Under the pieces are notes generated by a model that did not search any database, was not told where the DNA came from, and was given only the letters and a program-made list of their open reading frames with translations. 64,000 nt of DNA, from NCBI GenBank assembly GCA_026391795.1, contig JAPLDI010000003.1, forward strand, positions 22,315-86,314, in the 5' to 3' direction. Shown here one piece after another: positions 18,888-26,724 of the stretch (positions are counted from its first letter, which is position 1; each line of letters starts with the position of its first letter). This DNA comes from Bacteroidota bacterium. Its GTDB lineage: Bacteria; Bacteroidota; Bacteroidia; Bacteroidales; FEN-979. Position numbers and translations under genes: made by a program.

Positions 18888-19622
18888 TTAAAACCACTTC
18901 TTTACCATTGGGGTAAGGGTAGTGACAGTTTCCCGGGTCAGATCGGCATAAACCTCATACGATACGATTCCGGTCTGTTTCAGGTAAGGCCAGGCTCCTG
19001 CATATCCCGCCCCGATCAGTTGCAAGGCCAGCCCCAGCAGAAAGACCCCAAATCCCATAATGACCAGGAAGGCCAGGACATATCCGACTTTCCCGATGTC
19101 CGATTTCGTTTTCTGATTATTTCCCGCACTGGCGAAACTCTGTTTTGTCCATGACAATTTTGTCTCTTCGAGGGTGGAGAAGAGATGAAATGCGAGCGTA
19201 AACCCGATAAAACCATCGAACCAGGGAAACCATCCGGCAGGCAGAAACGGACGTGCCAGGACCGTGATAAGCGTGAACGTGGGAAGATAGTAGGGTGCCA
19301 GCCCGATGAGCAGGGTTCCGAATTCACCACCGAAATTTCCCGAATAGTGCACCTCCCCTCCCCGTTTCGATGTGACAATGAACCGGTGGATCCGGCGGAA
19401 GAAGAGCAGGGCCACGATGGCGTGGGTAAGTTCATGTTCGAAGGTGGAGATCCAGGGGATCTTTTTAATCACCGTGAACCAGAGGGGGATTCCCGTGGCA
19501 AAACCCACAACCAGCGGAACCCAGAGATCTTTATTCCCCGCAATGTCCAGAAGCGAATCCCAAAAAGCAAGGACCGATCCCGGAAGGATGAAGAGTGCAA
19601 GCAGGCCAAGAAAAAACCTCAT
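18888..19622 (-). CDS. M50B-like membrane zinc metalloprotease
   Basis: A 244-residue multi-pass membrane protein. The zinc-binding HExxH is HELTH at residues 63-67, inside WISTFEHELTHAIVALLFF. A first helix (3-20) precedes it and at least three helices follow (about 105-125, 130-150, 180-205). The pattern fits the M50B-like peptidases (PF13398), site-2-protease relatives whose substrates are generally unknown. The fragment GGEVHYSGNFGG in the loop is typical of the family. It is a single gene convergent with the 298-residue protein gene. A TATCTTTG promoter element lies at 19672-19665. Confidence 0.8.
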   Translation of the reverse strand: MRFFLGLLALFILPGSVLAFWDSLLDIAGNKDLWVPLVVGFATGIPLWFTVIKKIPWISTFEHELTHAIVALLFFRRIHRFIVTSKRGGEVHYSGNFGGEFGTLLIGLAPYYLPTFTLITVLARPFLPAGWFPWFDGFIGFTLAFHLFSTLEETKLSWTKQSFASAGNNQKTKSDIGKVGYVLAFLVIMGFGVFLLGLALQLIGAGYAGAWPYLKQTGIVSYEVYADLTRETVTTLTPMVKKWF

Positions 19623-19664
19623 TCCAATGGATAATGAAAAATTGACAATGGATAATCAGTGCAA

Positions 19665-19672
19665 CAAAGATA
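19665..19672 (-). promoter_or_regulatory. -7 promoter element (TATCTTTG) for the M50B-like gene
   Basis: TAnnTTTG match on the minus strand, 43 bp before the ATG at 19622. Confidence 0.45.
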
Positions 19673-19688
19673 TTTCAATTTGTGTTTT

Positions 19689-19735
19689 TCCTTTGCGATC
19701 CTTTGTGCAAACCTTTGTGTGCCTTTGTGGTTAAA
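19689..19735. repeat. Imperfect CCTTTGTG tandem repeat
   Basis: Four CCTTTGYG words occur 10-12 bp apart just downstream of the metallo-hydrolase gene. A related CTTTGCG pair lies at about 23076-23092. Unlike the heptamer arrays, the period is not constant. Confidence 0.6.
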
Positions 19736-19802
19736 AACAACTTCGGCAAGTCATTCATCATCCTGAATTCCTGATTTGGATTTGTTTTTCGGTTGTTCAA
19801 GG

Positions 19803-20585
19803 TCAGAACAATTCCCCGGAACCTGTGATACGAAAAACTTCCGACTCTTCGTATCTCGACGCCACAAAGATCCTCGTCCCGTTGGCATGGGGCTTGAAGA
19901 CCTCCTCCACCAGTTTCGGGTGGTTATTGTGAGCCGAGAGGTGCGAAAGCACCAGCAGGCTGAGGAAGGGCGCACGGTGATTGTTGAAGAGATCCAGTGC
20001 CTGGGTGTTCGACAGGTGGCCTTCGTCGCCCCGGATGCGTCGTTTCAGGAAGATGGGATAACGGCCCTCTTCCAGCATCTTCTCATCGTAGTTTGCCTCC
20101 AGGAAAGCAGCATGGCACTGGCTGAGGTGCTGAATCACATGTTCGCATGCCGAGCCGATATCGGTCAGCACGCCCGCCGTGATGCCGTGGCTTGTTACCG
20201 TGAAGCTGTGCGGTTCGGAGGCATCGTGCCTTTTCGGGAAGGCCTGTATGGAAAGCGCGCCGATGGTGACCGGCGTTCCGGCAGAGAAGGGCCTCACCAG
20301 ATGCGGGTCGAGCCATAGCCGGCTGTTGCTTTGCGTGGTGGGAGTGATGTAGACCGGGATCCGGTGTCTCCGTGAGATCACCTCCGCGCCGCGGGTATGA
20401 TCGGAATGTTCGTGTGTGATGAAAATGGCTTTGACTTTCTCAATCGACAATCCCCGCCTGCTCATCCGCCTTTCCGTTTCGCGGCAGGAGATGCCGGCGT
20501 CGACCAGCACGGCTTCGTGGTCGTTGCCGATGTAGTAACAGTTACCATTGCTTCCGGATGCGATAGAGGAGAGGTAGAGGTTCAT
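19803..20585 (-). CDS. YycJ/WalJ-like MBL-fold metallo-hydrolase
   Basis: A 260-residue cytoplasmic metallo-beta-lactamase-fold protein. The metal site motif HxHxDH is HEHSDH (residues 58-63), and further expected ligands lie in AFPKRHDASEPHSF, HVIQHLSQC..FLEANYD and LVLSHLSAHNNH. The opening SSIASGSNGNCYYIG is characteristic of the YycJ (WalJ) subgroup. Bacillus YycJ influences cell-wall/DNA-replication coordination and related proteins have nuclease activity; the role in Bacteroidota is not established. It is a single gene; its 5' side is occupied by the ATTACGA heptamer array, and no TAnnTTTG element is seen before it. Confidence 0.85.
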   Translation of the reverse strand: MNLYLSSIASGSNGNCYYIGNDHEAVLVDAGISCRETERRMSRRGLSIEKVKAIFITHEHSDHTRGAEVISRRHRIPVYITPTTQSNSRLWLDPHLVRPFSAGTPVTIGALSIQAFPKRHDASEPHSFTVTSHGITAGVLTDIGSACEHVIQHLSQCHAAFLEANYDEKMLEEGRYPIFLKRRIRGDEGHLSNTQALDLFNNHRAPFLSLLVLSHLSAHNNHPKLVEEVFKPHANGTRIFVASRYEESEVFRITGSGELF

Positions 20586-20590
20586 TAAAT

Positions 20591-20639
20591 AATTACGAAT
20601 TACAGATTAGGAATTACGAATTACGAATTACGAATTACG
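20591..20639. repeat. Heptamer tandem array, unit AATTACG (7 units)
   Basis: Seven in-phase 7-bp units from 20591 to 20639, mostly AATTACG, with AATTACA and GATTAGG variants. It lies between the metallo-hydrolase start and the PepSY-like stop. An 8-bp TGTGACTT pair follows at about 20654-20670. Confidence 0.9.
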
Positions 20640-20685
20640 AAAAAAAGGACTCTGTGACTTTGTGACTTTCTCACTCACTTATCAA

Positions 20686-21144
20686 TTAGTCCTTCTCCTC
20701 CTTCCACGGCACTTTTTTCAGGATATCGCCATGGGGTGAAATGCGAACTTCAAGTCCGTCCTTGTCTTTTTTCAGGTCCATCTCATACACTACCCCGGTA
20801 GCCGGCATTTCAACCTTGCTCACCTGGGCGATGGTAAAGCCCGGGAAGTTCTTTTCAACGGCGGCATCCACCTCTTTGGGAAGATCTTCCGGACGGATCA
20901 CCGTTTCAGATTCCAGCCACTTGCCAGTGCGGTCGAAGATGGCCGATTTTTCAACACTGTTCTCCTTAAAGGTGACTTCAAAGTCTTTCTTCTCTTTGCT
21001 GTAATTCACGCCGGTGGCGGAGGGAAACATCTTCCCGAACGACTGCTTGACGGGAACAGGTACCTTGTCGGCAGCGACGGATTGTGAATGGCACTGGAGA
21101 CTGATGAACAGCACTATAACCGGCAGGAGAAACAATTTTTTCAT
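20686..21144 (-). CDS. Secreted PepSY-like domain protein
   Basis: A 152-residue exported protein with signal peptide MKKLFLLPVIVLFISLQCHSQ, followed by a PepSY-like (PF11396-type) domain: VPVKQSFGKMFPSATGVNYS, then KEKKDFEVTFKENSVEKSAIFD and a second half VDAAVEKNFPGFTIAQVSKVEM. Such proteins are common periplasmic proteins of unknown role in Bacteroidota, possibly protease-inhibitor-like. The start is set at 21144: TACCTTTG lies at 21172-21165, and a longer frame from 21282 would translate the GGCAGTC heptamer array into LPTADCRLSTADCRL, which is not real protein. It is a single gene. Confidence 0.8.
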   Translation of the reverse strand: MKKLFLLPVIVLFISLQCHSQSVAADKVPVPVKQSFGKMFPSATGVNYSKEKKDFEVTFKENSVEKSAIFDRTGKWLESETVIRPEDLPKEVDAAVEKNFPGFTIAQVSKVEMPATGVVYEMDLKKDKDGLEVRISPHGDILKKVPWKEEKD

Positions 21145-21164
21145 GGAGTTGCGGATTGGGTGGT

Positions 21165-21172
21165 CAAAGGTA
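21165..21172 (-). promoter_or_regulatory. -7 promoter element (TACCTTTG) for the PepSY-like gene
   Basis: TAnnTTTG match on the minus strand, 21 bp before the ATG at 21144. Confidence 0.5.
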
Positions 21173-21185
21173 GTCATTTTCAGCC

Positions 21186-21251
21186 GGCAGTTGACAGTTG
21201 ACAGTCGGCAGTCGGCAGTCGACAGTCGGCAGTCGGCAGTCGGCAGTCGGC
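21186..21251. repeat. Heptamer tandem array, unit GRCAGTY (9 units)
   Basis: Nine in-phase 7-bp units (GGCAGTT, GACAGTT, GACAGTC, GGCAGTC) from 21186 to 21248, plus GGC. Variation is limited to A/G at position 2 and C/T at position 7. It sits just upstream of the PepSY-like promoter. The same unit in opposite orientation forms the array at 23187-23217. Confidence 0.95.
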
Positions 21252-21355
21252 TCTTCAACTCACTCTGGCACCACGACACCACCTATTTTACGGCCTGACA
21301 TTTTAGCATAAATTCCCCATTTTTTTACCCTACGCAAAGATCATGAAACACTACC

Positions 21356-21422
21356 GTAGATATTTGCAATTATCAACGAAGATATTATCAAATGAGTCTG
21401 TAGATATTTGTAATTATCTACG
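21356..21422. repeat. 23-bp direct repeat with internal palindrome (possible operator)
   Basis: GTAGATATTTGCAATTATCAACG at 21356-21378 is repeated at 21400-21422 with two changes, 44 bp apart. The second copy has perfect 7-bp arms GTAGATA/TATCTAC. This could be a protein-binding site or a small structured element; no gene is known to go with it. Confidence 0.6.
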
Positions 21423-21590
21423 GTGGTATTTTCAAGGTATCCTTTCTTCGGGGAAAAACCCCACTTTTTAGACGATTCCGGGGATAAAAAGTGGTTGTGA
21501 CAGGTTGACATGAAACATTAAAAAAAGAAGGAGGACAGATGACTGAGGATTGCGGTTGCCTGTTTGTTCGTTGCAGTTTACTTTAGATTC

Positions 21591-22343
21591 CTAATTGGGT
21601 GTATCATCTGATTTCTTTTTCTCTTTTGATTTACTTGGAGGGATTATAAAGGATGTGCAAAAGAAAACAGATAAACTTCTCGTTTTTAAAGATCCATTCG
21701 TCACTTTATTGACGGAGGTAATTCCAAAACAATAATTTTCCTCAAGAGATAAAACCAAATAAGGTAACACTGCAAAGCCAAATCCCAGATTTTCCTGGAA
21801 GCCAATATCCACAGTAACAAAATCATCCTTTGCCGAACCACTCACATTATGAATTATTTTTTGATATTGATCATTCGTAGTCCAGCTTATACCATCCTTT
21901 GAAGAATGTAATTTAATACCCACATAGGGCGAAAAATGGAAGTTGACCTGGAATCTTTTTCCAAAAGCTATCTCCGGGTAAATGGATAAACGAAGCCATT
22001 CAACAGCATAATGAATGTTTTGCCCGTTCGGTTTAGTGTCTCCCAGCCCGCTATGAGAAGTTGTTTCCCAATGAAACGAATTCCGCAGGAACTCAATTGA
22101 AGCTCCAATATGAATCGGTTTCGGCTTCCTTCCTTTTATATCTAATCCGAATCCATAGGATGCGGTTCCGTATAGTGTTTTTTTATTTTCAACATCCCGG
22201 AAGTTTGTCCAGTTTATACCTGCCTTAATGGCTATTAAAGTCTGTCCAGCCGAGTATCGCGGTATAATAAGTAAAACAAAAAATGAAAATAGTATTTTCA
22301 ATGAATGCAAAGATTTTATTCTGAAAAGAACATCTTTCTTCAT
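21591..22343 (-). CDS. Outer membrane beta-barrel protein (PorT/OMP_b-brl-like)
   Basis: A 250-residue exported protein with signal peptide (IKSLHSLKILFSFFVLLIIP...AGQ) and alternating beta strands typical of an eight-stranded barrel (IAIKAGINWTNF, ASYGFGLDIKGR, LRLSIYPEIAFG, NFHFSPYVGIKLH, DIGFQENLGFGFAV, SLSVFFCTSFI). The C-terminus is a short Lys/Ser tail (PPSKSKEKKKSDDTPN). The start at 22343 (MKKDVLF) is preferred over 22367. Base composition is clearly more AT-rich than the neighbours, which may mean later acquisition. It is a single gene with no obvious partner, and its specific role is unknown. Confidence 0.7.
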   Translation of the reverse strand: MKKDVLFRIKSLHSLKILFSFFVLLIIPRYSAGQTLIAIKAGINWTNFRDVENKKTLYGTASYGFGLDIKGRKPKPIHIGASIEFLRNSFHWETTSHSGLGDTKPNGQNIHYAVEWLRLSIYPEIAFGKRFQVNFHFSPYVGIKLHSSKDGISWTTNDQYQKIIHNVSGSAKDDFVTVDIGFQENLGFGFAVLPYLVLSLEENYCFGITSVNKVTNGSLKTRSLSVFFCTSFIIPPSKSKEKKKSDDTPN

Positions 22344-22693
22344 CTGTGCTTGTATTCTGAATTGCAATTAACGTCTGTACAACCTCACTATTATCTCATG
22401 GAAAACTCTCTTCTTAACTAACCGCCCTTCCTTATTCTTTTCATAACCAGAACCCATCTGCAAATTTCCTGGTATTTATTGATCATAATACACATTTTTG
22501 CTTCCTAATGAACAATCGGGTGTTTGCAGGATGATCAGGTATTAAAATTAAATAAAATATCCGGACGATTTACATTTGAGAAGAAGGTGAGGCGCAAAGC
22601 GGTAGAAGGAGGTCAGAAGTCGGAGGATGGAAGATGGAGGATGGAAGATGGAATGGAAACGTCATAAAAAACAGAAGCCGCTATTCCAAATTC
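22344..22693. other. AT-rich intergenic region with a short heptamer array
   Basis: This 350-bp gap between the barrel protein start and the cupin stop holds a 6-unit heptamer array at 22608-22649. No gene, clear promoter or terminator was seen. Confidence 0.6.
22608..22649. repeat. Heptamer tandem array, unit RGARGWY (6 units)
   Basis: Units GGAGGTC, AGAAGTC, GGAGGAT, GGAAGAT, GGAGGAT and GGAAGAT follow each other in phase. It ends 44 bp downstream of the cupin stop codon. The unit is of the same type as 28003-28097. Confidence 0.85.
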
Positions 22694-23026
22694 TTAATCC
22701 ACAATGAACAGCGTAACCCCTGATTCAGTATACGTGCGGTGCGGGTTTTCGGCATCATCACTCATCATGTAGGTCATCCCCGCATTCATTGCAGTTGTGC
22801 TACCATCCTTCAGCTCACTTACCATGGAACCGGTGAGGATATGAATGACATGCCCGCGGGGGCACCAGTGATCGGCCAGGTAGCCGGGCGAATAGGTCAC
22901 CAGCCGCACCCGGATATTCCCTTTTTCAACGGTTTGCCAGGTTGCCTGCCCCGTTTCTCCCGGATGAAGGGTCTCGGGAACTTCCGGCCAGCTGATCGCA
23001 GTAAAAGGCACTTGAAGAATTTCCAT
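22694..23026 (-). CDS. DHCW-motif cupin fold protein
   Basis: A 110-residue single-domain cupin. The family-defining motif appears as YLADHWCPRGHVIHIL (residues 49-64), with His53, Cys55 and His59 as likely metal ligands, followed by the second cupin strand region (MSDDAENPHRTYTESGVTLFIVD) with His93. There is no signal peptide, so it is cytoplasmic. Members of this small family are uncharacterised; a metal-dependent small-molecule enzyme or sensor is plausible. It is a single gene flanked by repeat-rich spacers on both sides. Confidence 0.82.
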   Translation of the reverse strand: MEILQVPFTAISWPEVPETLHPGETGQATWQTVEKGNIRVRLVTYSPGYLADHWCPRGHVIHILTGSMVSELKDGSTTAMNAGMTYMMSDDAENPHRTYTESGVTLFIVD

Positions 23027-23075
23027 ATTATTCAGATTAAATTGATCTGTTGATAATTGTATCTGGCTTTTTTTC

Positions 23076-23150
23076 TTTGCGTCTTTGCGGTAAAGATTAA
23101 AACAGTTTCACAGAGGTGCACTGAGAAGACACAGAGAACCACAGAGGCTG
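23076..23150. repeat. CTTTGCG and CACAGAGR imperfect repeats
   Basis: Two CTTTGCG words are followed by CACAGAGG, ACACAGAG and CCACAGAGG words. It resembles the CCTTTGTG tract at 19.7 kb on the opposite strand. The period is not constant. Confidence 0.5.
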
Positions 23151-23186
23151 TTTTGGTTTGTTCAATCATTGAAACGAGGCGAAGCA

Positions 23187-23217
23187 ACTGCCGACTGCCG
23201 ACTGCCGACTGCCGACT
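23187..23217. repeat. Heptamer tandem array, unit ACTGCCG (4 units)
   Basis: Four in-phase units 23187-23214 followed by ACT; the stop codon (CTA on the plus strand, 23216-23218) of the next gene lies in the first bases of the would-be fifth unit. On the gene's own strand the unit is CGGCAGT, the same as the array at 21186-21251. Confidence 0.88.
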
Positions 23218-24040
23218 AATAATAAGTGTAATCTACCACCTCATGAGTCATCGGTTCCGGCAGGCTGTACCAGGCACCGTTCACCTCAAAGGAATATCCT
23301 CTGACTGTGATCCGGCTGATCCGGTTGTTTCCATCATACTGGTAGGTACACGATCCCCTCTCAATATTGGTTGAATCGTCGATGGCTTTGATCATCGGGT
23401 TATAGGACGATTTGCCGAGGAAGGGCAAACCCACATTATCGTTGCCAATGGTGCTGACATGACCGGGATCATAGGTGTAATTGTTTTTTCCGGTAGTCCC
23501 CGACTGGGGGAACGTCCAGGTTGTGGATACATAATTCCTGTTTACAACTTCGTAACTGGCCGTTGTTTGCGAGGAGGCCCCATAATAATTGCTGGCCTTG
23601 ATCGCTAAATATCCCTCTGAATCATACTGGCAGCTTTCGATCAGCTCGAGGATGGTATCCTGTGACTGGAGAAAATTCATGACCGTACATGAACCCGCCA
23701 GCCCGGCAGGATTCAGATCATAGATTATCTTTTCGGATATATACGTGTCAGGGGCGATCATTCTGTTCACGGTGACCCGTGACGGGGAATATTCAAACCT
23801 GTAAAAAAGGGTGTCGGGAGTGGGGGAATGCACCACTTCAGTGATCTGAACCAGTCTGCTTTGGGAATCGTAAGAATAGGAACTGGTTGTAACGACATAC
23901 CCGGCGGTGTCGGATACCGTGATGCTTTTAATGAAACCCGAGGGACCATGATATGGGAGCGGCTGCCCGTTATTGTCCTTCTTACAGGAGGAGATTCCGA
24001 CGAGGAGGAGGATTGCAAAAACGGTTATCTGTTTTTTCAT
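23216..24040 (-). CDS. Lipoprotein with RHS-like beta repeats (DUF4595-like)
   Basis: A 274-residue lipoprotein (signal MKKQITVFAILLLVGISSC, then KKDNN). The body consists of repeating YSYDSQSRLVQIT / CQYDSEGYLAIKAS / YTYDPGHVSTIGND / YQYDGNNRISRITV units, which is the YD-like beta-hairpin pattern seen in many Bacteroidota surface or periplasmic lipoproteins and in RHS proteins. No catalytic motif is visible and no function can be given. Its stop codon lies inside the flanking heptamer array. It is a single gene. Confidence 0.75.
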   Translation of the reverse strand: MKKQITVFAILLLVGISSCKKDNNGQPLPYHGPSGFIKSITVSDTAGYVVTTSSYSYDSQSRLVQITEVVHSPTPDTLFYRFEYSPSRVTVNRMIAPDTYISEKIIYDLNPAGLAGSCTVMNFLQSQDTILELIESCQYDSEGYLAIKASNYYGASSQTTASYEVVNRNYVSTTWTFPQSGTTGKNNYTYDPGHVSTIGNDNVGLPFLGKSSYNPMIKAIDDSTNIERGSCTYQYDGNNRISRITVRGYSFEVNGAWYSLPEPMTHEVVDYTYY

Positions 24041-24156
24041 CAGGGATGATTATTCTATAAATTTACAACAATATTTGAATCATAGGGACAGATCACCACC
24101 TTATCAGCATATCAACCGACCTCTTTCATTTTTTCAGCTTTTTTTCAGGTATTCTT

Positions 24157-24277
24157 CCAATATTGATCCAATGTTCCTCCAATGTTCCTCCAATGTCGTC
24201 CAATCAGGAATAAAAAAAACAGTTCACCATTGGAGGAACATTGGAGGAACATTGGAGGAACATTGGAGAACCATTGG
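24157..24277. repeat. Long inverted repeat built of 12-bp units (CCAATGTTCCTC)
   Basis: The left arm (24157-24204) carries three in-phase copies of CCAATGTTCCTC-like units and the right arm (24227-24277) carries four reverse-complement copies (GAGGAACATTGG). The arms can fold into a hairpin of more than 35 bp with a loop near 24210-24225. It lies between the start of the RHS-like lipoprotein and the stop of the aminotransferase gene. Confidence 0.85.
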
Positions 24278-24305
24278 ACAGATGCTAAAGGAAGACTGAA
24301 CTTTT

Positions 24306-24326
24306 ACTTCTCACTTCTCACTTCTC
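24306..24326. repeat. Heptamer tandem array, unit ACTTCTC (3 units)
   Basis: Three perfect 7-bp units end 8 bp from the stop codon of the aminotransferase gene. Confidence 0.75.
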
Positions 24327-24333
24327 ACCATTT

Positions 24334-26355
24334 TCAACGAAGCTTAAAATAAACCTCCCTGGTTTTATCCTTTACAAATATTTTCATCTGCCGTTTTACC
24401 TCTTTCCGCGACAGGGCAGGAGATCCGTCCTGTGAAGAAGCATCCTGTTTGATTGCCAGGCTTCCTGACTTCCTGTTAAGATGACCCAATACATGAATGA
24501 ACCTGTCAACCTCCTCCTCCGTATTTTCGAGGCCCAGGCTCACCCGGGTAAGCCCAGGCAGGCTTATCCCGGGAAAGAGGGTAACAAGGATGCGCTGGAA
24601 CCGCTCAATCCCGGGACCAACACCGAGCAGGCGCTTGATCATGATGTGGGCGCAGTGGCATCCAAACCGCACCCCGATTCCATGCAGGGCCAGTTCTTTG
24701 GCCAACCCGGGTGCCATCATTCCCTTCAGGTTGAATACGAAGACGCCAATCTTTCGCCTGAAACCGGGTGAATCCGTGTCCTTTATCCCATATACCCTGA
24801 CACCGGGTATCTTTTCCATGCCGTGTAATAGCCGTTTTGTCAACCCCTGTTCTTCCTCCGCGATCAGCTCCATACCCACCCGTTGCAGAAGCATCAGCGA
24901 TTTGCCTAATGCCGAGATGCCTCCCGCGTTTTCTTCTCCTGACGAGCGTATCTGTTCCAGTTCTGCTTCGCTGAAATGAAGCAGGTCTTTTCTTGCCACC
25001 AGCACGCCGCATCCGAAAGGCGCATATACCTTATGAGCGGAGAAGGCGAGATAGTCAATACCGCATCCTGCCACATCCACCTTCCGGTGAGCGACAAGCT
25101 GCGCAGCATCTACCATCAGCTGCGCTCCGTACCGGTGAACGATCCGGCTTATCTCTGCCAGGTCGTTGCATGTACCAATGACATTGGAAGCGCCGCTCAC
25201 CGTTACAAGCCGGATCCGTTTTTTCCCGGATTGATACTCTTCGTTGTATTCACGCAAGAGTTTGTCCATCTCTTCCAGGTCCATGAGTCCTTCGGCATCG
25301 ACAGGCAGCCGGATCAGCGAACAGCCGGGCAGCAACCTCCATGGAAGGTCGTTGGAGGAGTGGTCGAGAAAAGTGTTGAGGATAACGGGCTCGGTCTCCT
25401 GTTCAGGGTAACTTCCCAGGCTCCCGGCCACCAGGTTGATGGCTTCCGTTGCATTGGAGGTAAACAGTATGTCATAGTCTGCCGGGGGTGCATTCAGCAT
25501 CCCGGCGATAACCGACCGGACCTCCCCCACGATCTCTTGCTGAACAGGCTTGGGCTGGCGCCATGTCTGGCGAACAGCATCCCATACCGGTGTGAATGTC
25601 GGGGTGCTTGCGCTGTTGTCGAAGTTGATGAAGGCTTTTATGCCCTCCGTTGTCGGGACACCGACACTCCGTCCGATCATGTTCTGCCTGAGTTTCTTCA
25701 GCAGTTCCCGCCCTGAATATTCTTCAAGGTTATCCCGGTTCAGAATTTCCGCGACCGTCAGCTTTCCGTCAACCGGGTTGAGGAAAATCTGCTTCCCGGT
25801 TTGACGGATCAGGATCAATGCCCGGGCAAAGGTGATGACGTTGATGATGGCGGGCGTGCCAGCCTCAAACTTATCCGGTGCACGGTCCCATATGACCCAG
25901 TCGCGGGAGATAAGCCGGGCGGTTCCTCCTCCCGAAGGGAAAGGAGCGCCTCCGGGCAAAGCTTTCCGTTTAACCGCCAATGCCCATACACCTAAAGGAA
26001 GCCCGATCTCCCGGCTTGAAACAGCCTCGTAACTTCCCGGTTCAAGTTGTGCCCTTAGCAGTTCAGCCCTCCAGGGTGAGCAAAAGATGACTACATATTT
26101 GTTGTGCTTCAACCCCAGGTATTCCAGAACAATCTTTCGTGCCTCTTCGTATAAAAATGTTGATGCCATCGAGTTGTGCCCGCTGCCCCGGTGGACATTG
26201 GAATAGGTTTCCAGTGCGGCATGAACACCCTTCTCCAGTTCTGCAAATGCTTCCGGAGTTTCGGGGTTCCCGTCATTACCTCTTCCCTTCTCGTTTCGTT
26301 CAGGAATTACAGTCTGCATATCATTGACTTTTCTGCGGTTTTCTTTGTGTTTCAT
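24334..26355 (-). CDS. Class V PLP-dependent aminotransferase with an extra degenerate N-terminal module
   Basis: A 673-residue cytoplasmic protein. Residues about 240-600 form a complete class V (NifS/cysteine desulfurase-like) domain: INFDNSASTPTF, ILFTSNATEAINLVAG, VDAAQLVAHRKVDV with Asp416, and FSAHKVYAPFGCG with PLP lysine Lys442. Residues about 50-190 look like the beginning and end of a second such domain joined together: YSNVHRGSGHNSMASTFLYE is the usual start, and GGGTARL..APDKFEAGTPAIINV is the usual late region, while the central PLP-binding part is missing. The protein is much longer than the usual 380-420 residues. The reaction is uncertain; desulfurase or lyase are options. No Cys-desulfurase partner genes (iscU, suf) are nearby. 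Confidence 0.78.
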   Translation of the reverse strand: MKHKENRRKVNDMQTVIPERNEKGRGNDGNPETPEAFAELEKGVHAALETYSNVHRGSGHNSMASTFLYEEARKIVLEYLGLKHNKYVVIFCSPWRAELLRAQLEPGSYEAVSSREIGLPLGVWALAVKRKALPGGAPFPSGGGTARLISRDWVIWDRAPDKFEAGTPAIINVITFARALILIRQTGKQIFLNPVDGKLTVAEILNRDNLEEYSGRELLKKLRQNMIGRSVGVPTTEGIKAFINFDNSASTPTFTPVWDAVRQTWRQPKPVQQEIVGEVRSVIAGMLNAPPADYDILFTSNATEAINLVAGSLGSYPEQETEPVILNTFLDHSSNDLPWRLLPGCSLIRLPVDAEGLMDLEEMDKLLREYNEEYQSGKKRIRLVTVSGASNVIGTCNDLAEISRIVHRYGAQLMVDAAQLVAHRKVDVAGCGIDYLAFSAHKVYAPFGCGVLVARKDLLHFSEAELEQIRSSGEENAGGISALGKSLMLLQRVGMELIAEEEQGLTKRLLHGMEKIPGVRVYGIKDTDSPGFRRKIGVFVFNLKGMMAPGLAKELALHGIGVRFGCHCAHIMIKRLLGVGPGIERFQRILVTLFPGISLPGLTRVSLGLENTEEEVDRFIHVLGHLNRKSGSLAIKQDASSQDGSPALSRKEVKRQMKIFVKDKTREVYFKLR

Positions 26356-26724
26356 CCTGCATGGGTATCAGGAATGAAAACGATCATCCGGTGATAAAAA
26401 TAAATACAATAAGTGGATTGGTAAAATTTATTGCGGAATCTGGAGGATGGAAGATGGAAGATGGAGGATGGAGGATGGAGGATGGAGGATGGAGGATGGA
26501 GGATGGAGGATGGAGGATGGAGGATGGAGGATGGAAGATGGAGGATGGAAGATGGAGGATGGAAGATGGAGGATGGAAGATGGAGGATGGAAGTTCAGCA
26601 GAGAATTGACCGGTTCAGCTTTTTCATGGTTGTTTTTTTACAGATAAAGACATCCCGTCAACAATAGTACAAAGATCCTGTTTTTTCGCAAATTTTCATC
26701 TGTTCAGGATTTGATGTTTTAAAA
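26356..26724. other. Intergenic region dominated by a GATGGAR heptamer array
   Basis: The 369-bp gap holds the 21-unit array at 26446-26592. The rest is AT-rich without a recognisable promoter. Frames through the array encode WRMEDGG-type repeats and are not genes. Confidence 0.8.
26446..26592. repeat. Heptamer tandem array, unit GATGGAR (21 units)
   Basis: Twenty-one consecutive 7-bp units with no slip; the only variable base is the last one (A or G). Confidence 0.96.

Larger units (their letters stand above)
21145..21590. other. Intergenic region with promoter, heptamer array and a 23-bp direct repeat
   Basis: This 446-bp gap holds the TACCTTTG promoter, the GRCAGTY array, and two copies of GTAGATATTTGYAATTATCWACG. 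No gene is seen in it. Confidence 0.7.

Noticed and set aside
21145..21282. N-terminal extension of the PepSY-like protein
   Set aside because: It translates the GRCAGTY array and crosses the promoter; a normal signal peptide begins at 21144.
26361..26667. Three plus-strand frames encoding WRMEDGG-type repeats
   Set aside because: They are translations of the GATGGAR heptamer array in three frames; three-frame openness is caused by the repeat and there is no start signal or domain.
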